Program-made: the position numbers and the translations under genes | Assembly: GCA_031411495.1 (NCBI GenBank) | Contig: JANOBD010000011.1 | Span: forward strand, 1-61,081 | Reading direction: 5' to 3' | Length of the DNA: 61,081 bases | From: JANOBD01 sp031411495 | Lineage (GTDB): Bacteria > Planctomycetota > Phycisphaerae > Tepidisphaerales > Tepidisphaeraceae | The notes under the pieces: generated by a model | Seen by the model: only the letters and a program-made list of their open reading frames with translations | Database searches by the model: none | What the model was told of the DNA's origin: nothing | In this document: piece by piece, positions 50,883 to 59,459 of the stretch | Layout: every line of letters starts with the position of its first letter | Numbering within the stretch: the stretch's first letter is position 1

Positions 50883-50963
50883 CCGCGAGGCATGATTCTA
50901 GCACGGCGAGCGACAGGCCGCTCGGGATTTCGTCGCGTCGTCGGGAATGGGACTACCCCAGAG

Positions 50964-51662
50964 TCATTCCTTCTTGAAATCCGGCGAGGTCAGGTCCATT
51001 CGCGGCACGGCCGGCAAGACCGGGAAATCGGCATAGAGCTCACAGAAGTCGTGGAAGCTCGTGCAGAACGTCTCGATCGCGGCCCGCGTCGATGCGTCCA
51101 TCTGGCTCTGCGTCACCACGCGAAAGGTGATCTTCTCTCGATCATCCACCGACGGATTCAAACCCTCGCGGCTCCATCGGGCCATGATCATCAGCTGGTC
51201 CCAGATCGCTGTGAAGAAATGATCTTCGGCGTCGAGCGCGCGAATCGCCTTCACGCGGTCGATCGCCTTGTTCAGCAGATCGACCGTCGCACGCGGGTGC
51301 TCGATGTGCGACGTCGTCTCCCATGCGCCCGTCGCGGCCTCGGCAACCGGCAATGCCGCGACGTACATCTGCAGCGAATGAAGGATCGCAAGCAACTCGT
51401 CCATCGCCGGCTTCACGCGCTGAAACAGCTCGGCCACGTTCACGCGCTCGGCGAGCGCTGCGCGACGCTGCTCCGGCGACGGGCAGCGGCCGTTGATGAC
51501 CGAACTCCAACGCTCTCCCATCCGCTTGTCGAGCGCGACCAGCATCACGTCGCGGTTCGAGAGCACGCCCAAACACCGCACCCTGCCCAGATGCTCGGCG
51601 AGGTAGTCGACGAACGCGTGAACGTTTTTCATCTTCGGCTTGCGCATGGCGGGGGTCATCAT
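50964..51662 (-). CDS. hypothetical protein, mostly helical
   Basis: The 232-residue protein has no signal peptide, no membrane segment and no motif that I recognise. It is rich in helix-forming residues and contains FVDYLAEHLGRVRCLGVLSN, LFQRVKPAMDELLAILHSLQ and HFFTAIWDQLMIMARWSREG, with conserved-looking aromatic positions. ATG 51662 follows TGAGG. It is a single gene between the GH144-like gene and msrA. The codon use and composition match neighbours, so it is probably real. Confidence 0.7.
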   Translation of the reverse strand: MMTPAMRKPKMKNVHAFVDYLAEHLGRVRCLGVLSNRDVMLVALDKRMGERWSSVINGRCPSPEQRRAALAERVNVAELFQRVKPAMDELLAILHSLQMYVAALPVAEAATGAWETTSHIEHPRATVDLLNKAIDRVKAIRALDAEDHFFTAIWDQLMIMARWSREGLNPSVDDREKITFRVVTQSQMDASTRAAIETFCTSFHDFCELYADFPVLPAVPRMDLTSPDFKKE

Positions 51663-51735
51663 ATTCCTCAGGCAGAGTCCCGCAGGAGGAAACACGAAAA
51701 GTGCGCCGCGGCCTTAGCGGGCCTTCAGCTCAATT

Positions 51736-52410
51736 TCACTTCGCCGGCTGGGTCGCCGGCGTCATCTGGGCGACATACTTCTTCGCCTTCTCAACCTTCG
51801 GCAGCGCGACCGCGCACACGTACGGCTGGTTCGGGTGCATCCGGACGTAGTCCTTGTGATAGTCCTCGGCCACGTAGAACGCATTGAGCTTTTCCAGCTT
51901 CGTCACGATCGGCGAGCCGAAGACCTTCGCCTCGTCGAGCTGCTTGATGTACGCCGACGCGACGCGCTGCTCGTCGTCGTTCGCATAGAAGATGGCCGAG
52001 CGGTACTGCGAGCCGATGTCGTTCCCCTGGCGATTGAGCTGGGTGGGGTCGTGGGCGATCGAGAAGAAGACCTTCAGCAGTTGGCCGTAGGAGATCAACC
52101 GCGGGTCGTAGGTGATCTGGATGGCCTCGGCGTGGCCGGTGGTGCCGCTGCAGACGGATTCGTAGTCGGCCGTCTCTTTGCTGCCGCCGGAGTAGCCGGG
52201 CAGGACGTTTGTCACGCCCGGGAGCTGGCGGTAGACGCCCTCGGTGCACCAGAAGCATCCGCCGGCCAGTACGACCGACCGGCTGGTCGAGTCATCGGTC
52301 AGGTCCACGGTCGGCGACGGGAACGATTTCATATCCACCTCGGCATGAGTACAGGCAAGGCCCAACATCGAAGCTGCCGCGAAAAACGCGGCTTTGAGTG
52401 CATTACGCAT
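51736..52410 (-). CDS. msrA: peptide-methionine (S)-S-oxide reductase MsrA, exported
   Basis: The 224-residue protein has the MsrA core: AGGCFWCTEGVYRQLPGV with nucleophile Cys52, then GYSGGSKETADYESVCSGTT, GHAEAIQITYDP and AEDYHKDY. Before the core is a hydrophobic segment ALKAAFFAAASMLGLACTHA; the Cys there resembles a weak lipobox (GLAC), so the enzyme is probably exported or membrane-bound, unlike cytoplasmic MsrA. It reduces S-sulfoxides of methionine in damaged proteins. A second Cys that resolves the disulfide lies in QPYVCAVALPK near the C-terminus. It starts 83 bases from the divergent VOC gene. No msrB follows it. Confidence 0.93.
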   Translation of the reverse strand: MRNALKAAFFAAASMLGLACTHAEVDMKSFPSPTVDLTDDSTSRSVVLAGGCFWCTEGVYRQLPGVTNVLPGYSGGSKETADYESVCSGTTGHAEAIQITYDPRLISYGQLLKVFFSIAHDPTQLNRQGNDIGSQYRSAIFYANDDEQRVASAYIKQLDEAKVFGSPIVTKLEKLNAFYVAEDYHKDYVRMHPNQPYVCAVALPKVEKAKKYVAQMTPATQPAK

Positions 52411-52493
52411 GGTGCATAGTAGGATGCGAAACAGGTTTCGGACGATTCGCGAAAAGACGGGAACCGCTCGGCGCATCGGGAACCCCTTACGGC

Positions 52494-53300
52494 ATGTTCA
52501 AGCAATTCGATCGTCTTTTGCTTCGCGTCGATTCGCTGCCCGCGGCAGCAAAGTACTGGCGCGACGTTCACGGCGCGATCATCGTCCGCGAAGATCGCCA
52601 CGCGATCACCCTCACGCTCGAAGACGGCGGCGAAGTCGTGCTGCACTCGGATGCGAGCCTGCCGGCCCAGCAGTTCTTCCTTCTGGTGGATGATGTCCGA
52701 GCCATGCACGAGCTGCGGGCCGAGCTGATGCTCGATTTCCGCTCGCCGCCAACCAAGGGGTCCCGAGGGTATTTCGCCACCGTTCGCGACCCGTTCGGCA
52801 TCGTGCTGAACATCGCGGATCGCTCGCTGGAGCAAGCCCCGAGCGATGGGGCGACTGGCGAATCGCCGGGCGCGCTCTTCGACGAACCGATCGAGACCAA
52901 GCACAAGCCCGATCGTGAGCGGCTTGCCGCACTCTACGTGCAACTGGGTCGCACGGCGGATGATTTGCCGTACACGACGCATTTCGAATCGCTGTACGAG
53001 AGCTACGTCGTGAACTTTCCGGATCCCAAGCCCGATCACGCCGCGGTGTGGCGACACCTGCTCACGACGCGCAAGGCGGGCCGGCTGCCAAAACTCGGCG
53101 CGGCACGGTCGGAGCCGCCCGAGGTGGAAGAGAGCGATCGCGACTTGCTTCGGCGACTGCTGGGGGAACAGATCGGAAAGCGCGATCGACTGCCTTACTC
53201 GCCGATGTTTGACGACCTGGTGACGAAGTTCAACGCGGGTCGACGCCGGGCGTACTCGCCCCACCAGGTCTGGCGGCTGGCGGCGACGATGGCGAAGTAA
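52494..53300 (+). CDS. VOC (glyoxalase-like) domain protein with duplicated C-terminal module
   Basis: Of the 268 residues, about 1-120 form a VOC domain: FDRLLLRVDSLPAAAKYWRD, TLTLEDGGEVVLHSD and GSRGYFATVRDPFGIVLNIA. VOC proteins bind metal through beta-alpha-beta modules; a complete metal triad cannot be confirmed here. Residues about 155-268 contain two related modules of about 45 residues, each with LPY(T/S)..F..L (first LPYTTHFESLYESY, second LPYSPMFDDLVTKF) followed after 10-12 residues by VWR.L. ATG 52494 gives a clean N-terminus; a longer frame overlaps the msrA start. It is divergent from msrA, 83 bases away. Function unknown. Confidence 0.75.
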   Translation: MFKQFDRLLLRVDSLPAAAKYWRDVHGAIIVREDRHAITLTLEDGGEVVLHSDASLPAQQFFLLVDDVRAMHELRAELMLDFRSPPTKGSRGYFATVRDPFGIVLNIADRSLEQAPSDGATGESPGALFDEPIETKHKPDRERLAALYVQLGRTADDLPYTTHFESLYESYVVNFPDPKPDHAAVWRHLLTTRKAGRLPKLGAARSEPPEVEESDRDLLRRLLGEQIGKRDRLPYSPMFDDLVTKFNAGRRRAYSPHQVWRLAATMAK

Positions 53301-53362
53301 GCATCGCCACATTCCTGACAAAAGAATCGCTCACTCTGCGCTTTTTTGACGCGGAAACAGCG

Positions 53363-53373
53363 ACAATTATTGT
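53363..53373. promoter_or_regulatory. ACAATTATTGT palindrome upstream of PEP-CTERM gene
   Basis: The 11-base palindrome ACAAT-T-ATTGT lies about 70 bases before ATG 53444 in an otherwise AT-rich leader. A close relative, ACAATATTGT, occurs at 58747-58756 upstream of another PEP-CTERM gene. It could be an operator or part of a promoter. Confidence 0.35.
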
Positions 53374-53443
53374 ATTTCCAGCAGAAGTAAGCAGGATCGA
53401 CCGACGTGGTTACGATTCGGGTCCTCAATCAACCGGAGAGAAT

Positions 53444-54319
53444 ATGTCGAGATTCATCATCGCCGCGGCGGTCTCAGCGTTCGTCAGTCAAGGGTCGGCG
53501 GCCGTGCTGTGGTCGAATGGAAACGTGGTAACCAACCCGACCGGCGGCACGAACGCGATCGCCAACTATCCGGTTGTCCAGCAGGAAGTCGTCCCCGGCT
53601 TCACCTCCCTGGGCTTCGCCGACCGCACGGCCAACGCCGCCATCACACTCGGCGGCACCTCGCAGGCCGTCGCAGATGATTTCACGGTTCCCGTCGGCGG
53701 GTGGGATCTCGATACCGTCACGCTCTACGGGTTCCGCACGACCGCAACCGCGGTTGTGCCCCCGGCAGCCGCGGGACCGATCACCCGCGTCCGACTCAAT
53801 CTCTGGCGCGAGGTGCCACAATCGGCCAACGGACCCGCGCCGCTTCCCAATCCGCTTCCCACCCCCGTCTTTGCCACCGATCTGGAACTGCCGGTCCTGT
53901 CTTCGACCTTCGTCGGATTCCGCACGGCATACAACACGAACGCGAACGGCACTCGACCCATTTACGCGTACGATGTGTCTCTTGACTTGCTTCCTGATGC
54001 GGGCAGGCTCGCGCCCGGCAACTACTGGCTGGAATGGTCTTTTCTCGACAGTACCTCCTCGACAACAAACATCTTCATCCATCCCGCCAATCGGGCGACC
54101 GCACCTAACTTCAACGCACGGCAGTTCAGCGTCTACACGACAGGACAAACCCAGTACGCATGGTTCGAGATGCGCGACGCGTTCGGCCAACCGGCAACGC
54201 CAGACGGCGTCGCGATCGCGCTGCCGTTCAACCTGAATGGCGCGGTGCTGCCGGAGCCGACGTCCCTGGGCGCGTTCGCCGCCGGGGCGATGACTCTTCG
54301 TCGTCGCCGCGCGAACTGA
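53444..54319 (+). CDS. PEP-CTERM exported protein
   Basis: The 291-residue protein has a signal peptide (SRFIIAAAVSAFVSQGSA), an Asn/Thr-rich mature part beginning AVLWSNGNVVTNPTGGTNAI, and a beta-rich body (DDFTVPVGGWDLDTVTLYGF). It ends LPEPTSLGAFAAGAMTLRRR, a PEP-CTERM signal. The segment RLNLWREVPQSANGPAPLPN is typical of PEP-CTERM proteins of unknown function in planctomycetes. Ribosome site GGAGAG precedes ATG 53444. A strong terminator with a T-run follows at 54341. Function unknown; probably surface-exposed. Confidence 0.82.
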   Translation: MSRFIIAAAVSAFVSQGSAAVLWSNGNVVTNPTGGTNAIANYPVVQQEVVPGFTSLGFADRTANAAITLGGTSQAVADDFTVPVGGWDLDTVTLYGFRTTATAVVPPAAAGPITRVRLNLWREVPQSANGPAPLPNPLPTPVFATDLELPVLSSTFVGFRTAYNTNANGTRPIYAYDVSLDLLPDAGRLAPGNYWLEWSFLDSTSSTTNIFIHPANRATAPNFNARQFSVYTTGQTQYAWFEMRDAFGQPATPDGVAIALPFNLNGAVLPEPTSLGAFAAGAMTLRRRRAN

Positions 54320-54340
54320 CGTCGCGCCCAAACCACACCA

Positions 54341-54376
54341 AAGGGTCGCGGCGCAGGCGCGTCGCGACCCTTTTTT
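54341..54376 (+). terminator. intrinsic terminator, probably shared by convergent genes
   Basis: AAGGGTCGCG (54341-54350) pairs with CGCGACCCTT (54363-54372) around a 12-base loop, followed by T residues to 54376. It lies just after the rightward PEP-CTERM gene and before the end of the leftward protease gene. Confidence 0.88.
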
Positions 54377-54392
54377 GTGTGAACAGCGCAGA

Positions 54393-56549
54393 TCAGCGCC
54401 GTCGCCGGGCAACGACGACGCATGCCAATCCGAGCGCTCCGACCGCGGGTTCAGGCACGTGAACCGCGACCGCGAACTCGGTGGTCGCGACGCCCGTGTT
54501 GATGACCTGAAGGTAATACAACCCCGAACCACTGAAGTTCGCGAGCGGCAACAGGTCGATCAACTTGACGTTTTCGCCAATCCCGCTCGTCCCGGCGAGG
54601 AGCAAGTCCGCCGCGTCCCAGCCGGCCGGGTTCCCCACTGCGGCGCTTTCCATGTAGAGGCGGAATTCGAGGGGTTCGAGACGTGACGGGCCGGAGTCAA
54701 AGTCCCACGTCAGCGTGGCGCGCAGCGCCGCATCGACGATCGAACCGAGAAGGTAATTGACCCGCCCAGCCGCGGGAACCTGTTCGAAGTCCCATCCGTA
54801 GCCACTGGGCATGCCCGCCGCGATATTGAAGTTCGCCGCGACGTTCGCGTGACCGGCGAAAATCTCGTCCGGTTGGTATTGCCGCAATGCGTGCTCGACG
54901 TGGAGCATCCCGGCGCCGAGTTCCGGATCGAGTGACTGGGTGATGGACATTCCCGGCAGCGTGCCGGTGTTAACCTGCGCCCACGCGGCGCCGCCGAAGC
55001 GATGGACGCTCGTGTCGGCCGAGTTGAGCAGCACCGCCTTCATCACGCGATGATCGGCCGAGTGGTTGGCGTGTTCGTCCTGGTAGTCGTAAAGAAGCGC
55101 GGCGGCGCCGGAGACGTGCGGGGCTGCGAAGCTGGTGCCGGAGACGCGGTTGGTGTTGGCAACCTGCGGCGAGCCTGCTTGTGCGATCGTGTAGCGGAAG
55201 TCATCGCCGAGGAAGACCCGTCCGAAATCATCGACGACCCCGTTGCCGTCCGTGTCGCGCGACTGCGGGACATTGATGAACTCGCCGGGGGCGACGAGGT
55301 CGGGCTTCATCGGCGTTCCCGCCGCCACGCCGTAACTGGAAGTGGGACGGCGTGCGCTGAAGGCGCGATCGACCGCGCCGACGGCGATCGCGTTATACGC
55401 CTGGCCGGGCGTGGAGACGGAACCGAGTCCCGCCGCACCGCCGTTCCCTGACGATTTTACGAACGTCAGTTCCGGATTGGCATTGATGGTCGATTCGAGC
55501 GTGGCGACATCGGCCGCGCCGCCGCCACTGTTGTTGCTCATGTTGATGACTTTCATCGCGGGATTGGCGGTCAACAGGGCGGCAAGTGCGCCGGAGAATC
55601 CGGTCGCGTAGGACGCCATGGGAGCCGAGCGAATCGTCGCGCCGGGCGCGATGCCGGCGTTGTCGTCGCTGACGTCGTCGGCGCAGATCAGCCCGGCGGT
55701 GGCCAGCGAATGCTCGCGGCGGAAATCCGCGGTCGCGCCGCCGACGCCGCCGCCGGTGACGGTGATCTTTCCGGCCATCGAGGCGTGCGTGAGATACGGG
55801 TTGCCGAGCTCGAGGAGTCCGACTTCAATGCCTGATCCATCGACGAAGCCGAACGCCGCACCGCGCGCTTGGGGAGCGTGAACCGCGGCGCGGCTGCTTC
55901 CGAGTCCCGAGGGATAGGCGCCTACGCTCGCCGCGACGCCGGCACTGGTGCCGGTGCTGAAATCGACGGTGACACTCGATCCGGGCGCATTCCCGAGCGA
56001 CCGCGCCGCTTCGCCGGCGATCTCGATCGAGGCGCGCACGCGATAGGCGCCCAGGCCCAGCGCGACCTCGCCGTAGTTGAACTGATCCGGGACGGCGAAC
56101 GTCGCCGTGCTCCCCACGGCACCTTCGATGCTCACGGTGTGAACGATCGCGTTGGTGGAGTCGATCACTTCCAGTCGGCCGTGCCATTCGGCGAAGCGAA
56201 TTCCGGGAGTTGGTGAGTAGACGGAGATGCCCGAAAGGAAGATCGGCAGCGTGACCTGAGCGGGCTCGGAGAGCGTGAAGCTCTGTTCGCGCGCGTTGCC
56301 GATTCGGAAGGCGCCCTCGGGCGCTGGAGCTGCGGTCGCAACCGCGGTCCCGACGGCTCGAAGTTGCACCACCTCAAACGTGTCCCAGAAGGAAGCCGTC
56401 CCGCCGGGCACGCCCCCGGGCACCGCCGGCGGGGCGACCGGTGCTCCCCATGCGGTGAGTCCGCCCATCACCTCCTGCGCGCCTGCGCGCTGTACCGCGA
56501 CCAACCCCACCACACCCGACAACGCGAAACACAACACACGTCGTGACAT
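54393..56549 (-). CDS. subtilisin-like (S8) protease with PEP-CTERM
   Basis: The 718-residue exported protein has a signal peptide (SRRVLCFALSGVVGLVAVQR). An N-terminal beta-rich domain precedes an S8-like catalytic domain. Its catalytic Ser is in SGTSFAAPHVSGAAALL (near residue 471), His in REHSLATAGLI (near 280) and the position of the usual Asp is Glu in EVGLLELGN (near 246). The oxyanion Asn lies in SSGNGGAAG. A C-terminal beta domain follows, and the protein ends HVPEPAVGALGLACVVVARR, a PEP-CTERM signal. ATG 56549 follows GGAGG. It could be a surface protease, or an inactive relative if Glu cannot replace Asp. Confidence 0.85.
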   Translation of the reverse strand: MSRRVLCFALSGVVGLVAVQRAGAQEVMGGLTAWGAPVAPPAVPGGVPGGTASFWDTFEVVQLRAVGTAVATAAPAPEGAFRIGNAREQSFTLSEPAQVTLPIFLSGISVYSPTPGIRFAEWHGRLEVIDSTNAIVHTVSIEGAVGSTATFAVPDQFNYGEVALGLGAYRVRASIEIAGEAARSLGNAPGSSVTVDFSTGTSAGVAASVGAYPSGLGSSRAAVHAPQARGAAFGFVDGSGIEVGLLELGNPYLTHASMAGKITVTGGGVGGATADFRREHSLATAGLICADDVSDDNAGIAPGATIRSAPMASYATGFSGALAALLTANPAMKVINMSNNSGGGAADVATLESTINANPELTFVKSSGNGGAAGLGSVSTPGQAYNAIAVGAVDRAFSARRPTSSYGVAAGTPMKPDLVAPGEFINVPQSRDTDGNGVVDDFGRVFLGDDFRYTIAQAGSPQVANTNRVSGTSFAAPHVSGAAALLYDYQDEHANHSADHRVMKAVLLNSADTSVHRFGGAAWAQVNTGTLPGMSITQSLDPELGAGMLHVEHALRQYQPDEIFAGHANVAANFNIAAGMPSGYGWDFEQVPAAGRVNYLLGSIVDAALRATLTWDFDSGPSRLEPLEFRLYMESAAVGNPAGWDAADLLLAGTSGIGENVKLIDLLPLANFSGSGLYYLQVINTGVATTEFAVAVHVPEPAVGALGLACVVVARRRR

Positions 56550-56768
56550 GTGATCCTCCGCGGTAAGTGAGACCATCCCCCGTTTTTAAATTGAGTCGGT
56601 GCGCCGAACGCGGTGCAGAACTCCCGCGGTTCGCAGAAGCCCTCGCCACATTCCCCTGTGTGGTGCCGTAGTCGCGGCGAAGTGGATACGTCAAAGTCTG
56701 ACCCGTCGCGCAGGTCACGTCAATGCGATTTTCTTCGCCGGGTTCGACGCCGGTGCAGAGCGCGTCGA

Positions 56769-57734
56769 TCAATGCTTCATCTGCTGTGCGACGTAAGCGT
56801 CCCACGTCAGCGGACTTGCCGCCGGCAGCGCGATCTTCGGCGCTGTTTCTCCGTCGATCTTTTTCAGCTCCGCCATCGGGTCGTCGTTGAGCCGGAAGAA
56901 CTTGAAGCCGCGGTGGCGCGCCTTTCCCAGCGCATCATTCTTCGCGTTGTTCTTGGTGTTCCGCGCGATGAAGTCGTCGATCTTTTCTTCGCGCACCTGG
57001 GGCTCGCTGGAATGGATAATGTGCACCTCGCCATCCGGCATCACCGCGACCAAACCCATGTGATGCACCCACGCGCTCGTCTCGCTCGTGCCCTTCACGA
57101 AGTTCACCACGTCGCCGGTGCGGAGCTGTGCTTTCACTTCGCTGATCTTTTCGAACGGCACGTAGTCCTGCGTCGTCTTTTCCGTCGGCACATCCACATC
57201 GATCTTGTACCGCTCCTTGAAGAACGCCTTGCGGTTGATCACCTCGTCGAACCGCTTCACATCGGTGCAGCCGATGTCGCGGGTGATCTCGTGGAGCAGC
57301 CAGCGATTGTTCACGTTCCAGTCGGTCTCGCTGTAGTGGTTGCGGGTGCGGACGCCGATCTCGCCGTCCTTGTAGCGGATCCGCTGGAGCATCTTCAGGA
57401 AGCCCGGGAAGTCGCTGCTCATCGACATCGCCAGCGTGTGCTCGACGAAGACCACGCAATCCGATTTGCGAATGTTGTAGAGCGGCTGCGGGTCGATCGT
57501 CTCGAACGGCGCTTCGCCGAGCAGGTACATGTCGTACGGCTGCCTGATGTTCTGTCTTGCGATCGCGATCACGCGCTCGTTCTGCGGCGTCGTCGATTGA
57601 AACGTCGGCAGGCGGTCGTTGAGCTGCGCGTTGCTCAACTTGTAGATCGGGCGCTGTTCCAGAGGCGTCGAATCGCACCCGACCAGCAACGCGAACGCGA
57701 CGATCCCGAAGACGGCAGAAAAGTGGCAAGTCAT
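56769..57734 (-). CDS. DUF1460 (N-acetylmuramoyl-L-alanine amidase-like) lipoprotein
   Basis: The 321-residue protein begins TCHFSAVFGIVAFALLVGCD, a lipoprotein signal with lipobox LVGC. The body matches DUF1460-type proteins: IRKSDCVVFVEHTLAMSMSS (Cys in the NlpC/P60-like active-site position), NVNNRWLLHEITRDI, TGDVVNFVKGTSET and WVHHMGLVAVM (His candidate). DUF1460 proteins are predicted peptidoglycan amidases in the NlpC/P60 superfamily. ATG 57734 has AGGATG upstream with good spacing; ATG 57743 is alternative. It is probably anchored in a membrane and acts on cell-wall fragments, although planctomycete peptidoglycan is thin. Confidence 0.8.
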   Translation of the reverse strand: MTCHFSAVFGIVAFALLVGCDSTPLEQRPIYKLSNAQLNDRLPTFQSTTPQNERVIAIARQNIRQPYDMYLLGEAPFETIDPQPLYNIRKSDCVVFVEHTLAMSMSSDFPGFLKMLQRIRYKDGEIGVRTRNHYSETDWNVNNRWLLHEITRDIGCTDVKRFDEVINRKAFFKERYKIDVDVPTEKTTQDYVPFEKISEVKAQLRTGDVVNFVKGTSETSAWVHHMGLVAVMPDGEVHIIHSSEPQVREEKIDDFIARNTKNNAKNDALGKARHRGFKFFRLNDDPMAELKKIDGETAPKIALPAASPLTWDAYVAQQMKH

Positions 57735-57935
57735 GAATTGCATCCTAGCGAATCGACCTGGCTGCGCCACCGAACGGCCCGGGAACGACAGTGATTCGCG
57801 CCCGCCAAAACCTCCCCCTGCGGGTTTTGGCAGGCGCCAGCGCCCGCGAATCGCGCGCCCGCGTGTGGGCTCGACGTTTCGAACGCTGCGCGGCAGACGC
57901 AAGCGTCTCGCCTGCGACTTCACCACGTCGTGATC

Positions 57936-58640
57936 TCAATCACGTCGTCGACGTGCGAGCGTCGCGAGGCCGGCGAGCGCGCCGAGCACCGTCGGCTCGG
58001 GAACGACGCGCACGTCGAGGAACGCGTCATCGACATAACCGTGATCGATCGCGCCGGCGGAATTGACCAGGGTCGCGTTCGCATACGCCACCTGGATGAT
58101 CAGCCAGCGCGTTCCCACCGGCACCGGGCCGTTGTGAGCGATGGTCTGCCACGTGGCGGGATTGTTGTCCAGCACCTGGCCGGTCGCGGTGGACGCGGCG
58201 GTGAAGTTGCCGAACACGCCGGTGTTGTCGACGTAGATCATCGCAGTGCTGGCGCTGGCGGCGGGGACGGTCTGCTGGACGTTGTATTTCGCGCTGGAAG
58301 TGAACGTGGCAAGACCGGCATCAATGGCGGTGGCGAAGGAACTGACGTTCACCGCCTGCCAGCCCTGGGTCGCGATGAGCCCGTCATCCGACATTTCCAG
58401 CATCTTCACGCCGCCTGCCGGCGTGATACCGCCGGTCACGCCGACGATGGCCGCATTTTCGGTTCCCCAAATGCCGGCGTTGCCGGGGATGTTGGTCAGT
58501 ACGCCGACGCCCGGCAGGAGAGCATTCGTTTCAAAGCCGGGGTCGGTGAGGAGGTTGGCCCTTGCCGGCGTTCCGTGGGCGAGCGTCAAGGCCGAAACCG
58601 CGAATGCACACGCCGCGACTGATCGATTCAGACCGAGCAT
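57936..58640 (-). CDS. PEP-CTERM exported protein
   Basis: The 234-residue protein has a signal peptide (NRSVAACAFAVSALTLAHGT), a carbohydrate-binding-like body starting ANLLTDPGFETNALLPG (a common form in PEP-CTERM proteins) and a C-terminus VPEPTVLGALAGLATLARRR. The middle segment WQAVNVSSFATAIDAGLATF suggests a jelly-roll fold. ATG 58640 follows GGAGG. The body resembles the start of the 45777 protein (LLNPGFEAP), so both may bind carbohydrate. Its promoter lies in the AT-rich stretch to the right. Confidence 0.82.
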   Translation of the reverse strand: MLGLNRSVAACAFAVSALTLAHGTPARANLLTDPGFETNALLPGVGVLTNIPGNAGIWGTENAAIVGVTGGITPAGGVKMLEMSDDGLIATQGWQAVNVSSFATAIDAGLATFTSSAKYNVQQTVPAASASTAMIYVDNTGVFGNFTAASTATGQVLDNNPATWQTIAHNGPVPVGTRWLIIQVAYANATLVNSAGAIDHGYVDDAFLDVRVVPEPTVLGALAGLATLARRRRD

Positions 58641-59459
58641 AGCAACCTCCATTAAAACAACCTGGGGAATCGAGCCGGCATTTCCGCGTGGAGCACCCGC
58701 CCGAAACGTCCCATAAAAATGCTAAATCCGTACAGCTGTGCAGTCAACAATATTGTAATGCGAATTATTTTTGAGTTATAAGACGTTATTAATCAATCGT
58801 TTATGAGAAAACGGGCCGCACCATCTCGAATCACTGCGATTTTTGGCGAGAGAAAAATTGTTGATATAGAAGCACTTTGTTATTTGTTTGAACGCATCAG
58901 TTCCCCCTCTCCCACCGCCCTTTACGGGCTCGTTCGTTCAGAGAAATAATGAGGAAGAGCCCGTTCCTATCGACTTTCAGCAAGACGCTTGCTGAAGAGA
59001 CACATCGTCGCCCATCCGTTCACCACGACCCTCAGGAAGTGCCTGCGCATCGACCGACGCTAACGACTACCCCTGCGAAACCGATGGCGGCAACTCGATG
59101 GCTCCCTTCGATCGCGCTACGTCGTCCACGCCTTCCCGCCTGGAGCGCCGACATGGCGTTTCCGACCTACACGGCATCACCGGAGCGCGCCGGTGGTACG
59201 ACGCCGCTTCGCGGAGCCGAGCCGCGACGGACAATCAAACAACCTCCAATCCTGTTCGCAGCGGCCTTGTGCTCACGAACTTCGGTGTGGATTCGAAAAT
59301 CGGTTCTGCCCGACTTTGCATCGACCGGCGATTTCTCCTAGATTTCGCGGTTCTTCGCTCGGCGAAGCGCGCGTGCGCTACTTGTCGATCCCGGGCGAAA
59401 TCGAACCAGATCCGCCGGGTCCGTCACGCCGGCACGCAATGCTCAGGAAGGCCTTTTCG
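58641..59459. promoter_or_regulatory. AT-rich intergenic region and possible ilvC leader
   Basis: This 819-base stretch has no supported gene. It contains an AT-rich block at about 58710-58895 with palindrome ACAATATTGT (58747-58756), an inverted repeat ACGGGCTC (58924-58931) / GAGCCCGT (58957-58964), and a tight hairpin CAGCAAG-ACG-CTTGCTG (58978-58994). It must carry the leftward promoter of the PEP-CTERM gene and the rightward promoter of ilvC. The two hairpins lie about 470-530 bases upstream of ilvC, so a regulated leader is possible. Confidence 0.45.

Noticed and set aside
49740..51887. 715-residue rightward frame opposite the GH144-like gene and its neighbour
   Set aside because: It is antisense to two supported genes and is Arg/Glu-rich as shadow frames are.
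58949..59341. 130-residue frame upstream of ilvC
   Set aside because: Pro/Arg/Thr-rich composition, no homology and overlap with hairpins; it is more likely leader or non-coding DNA.
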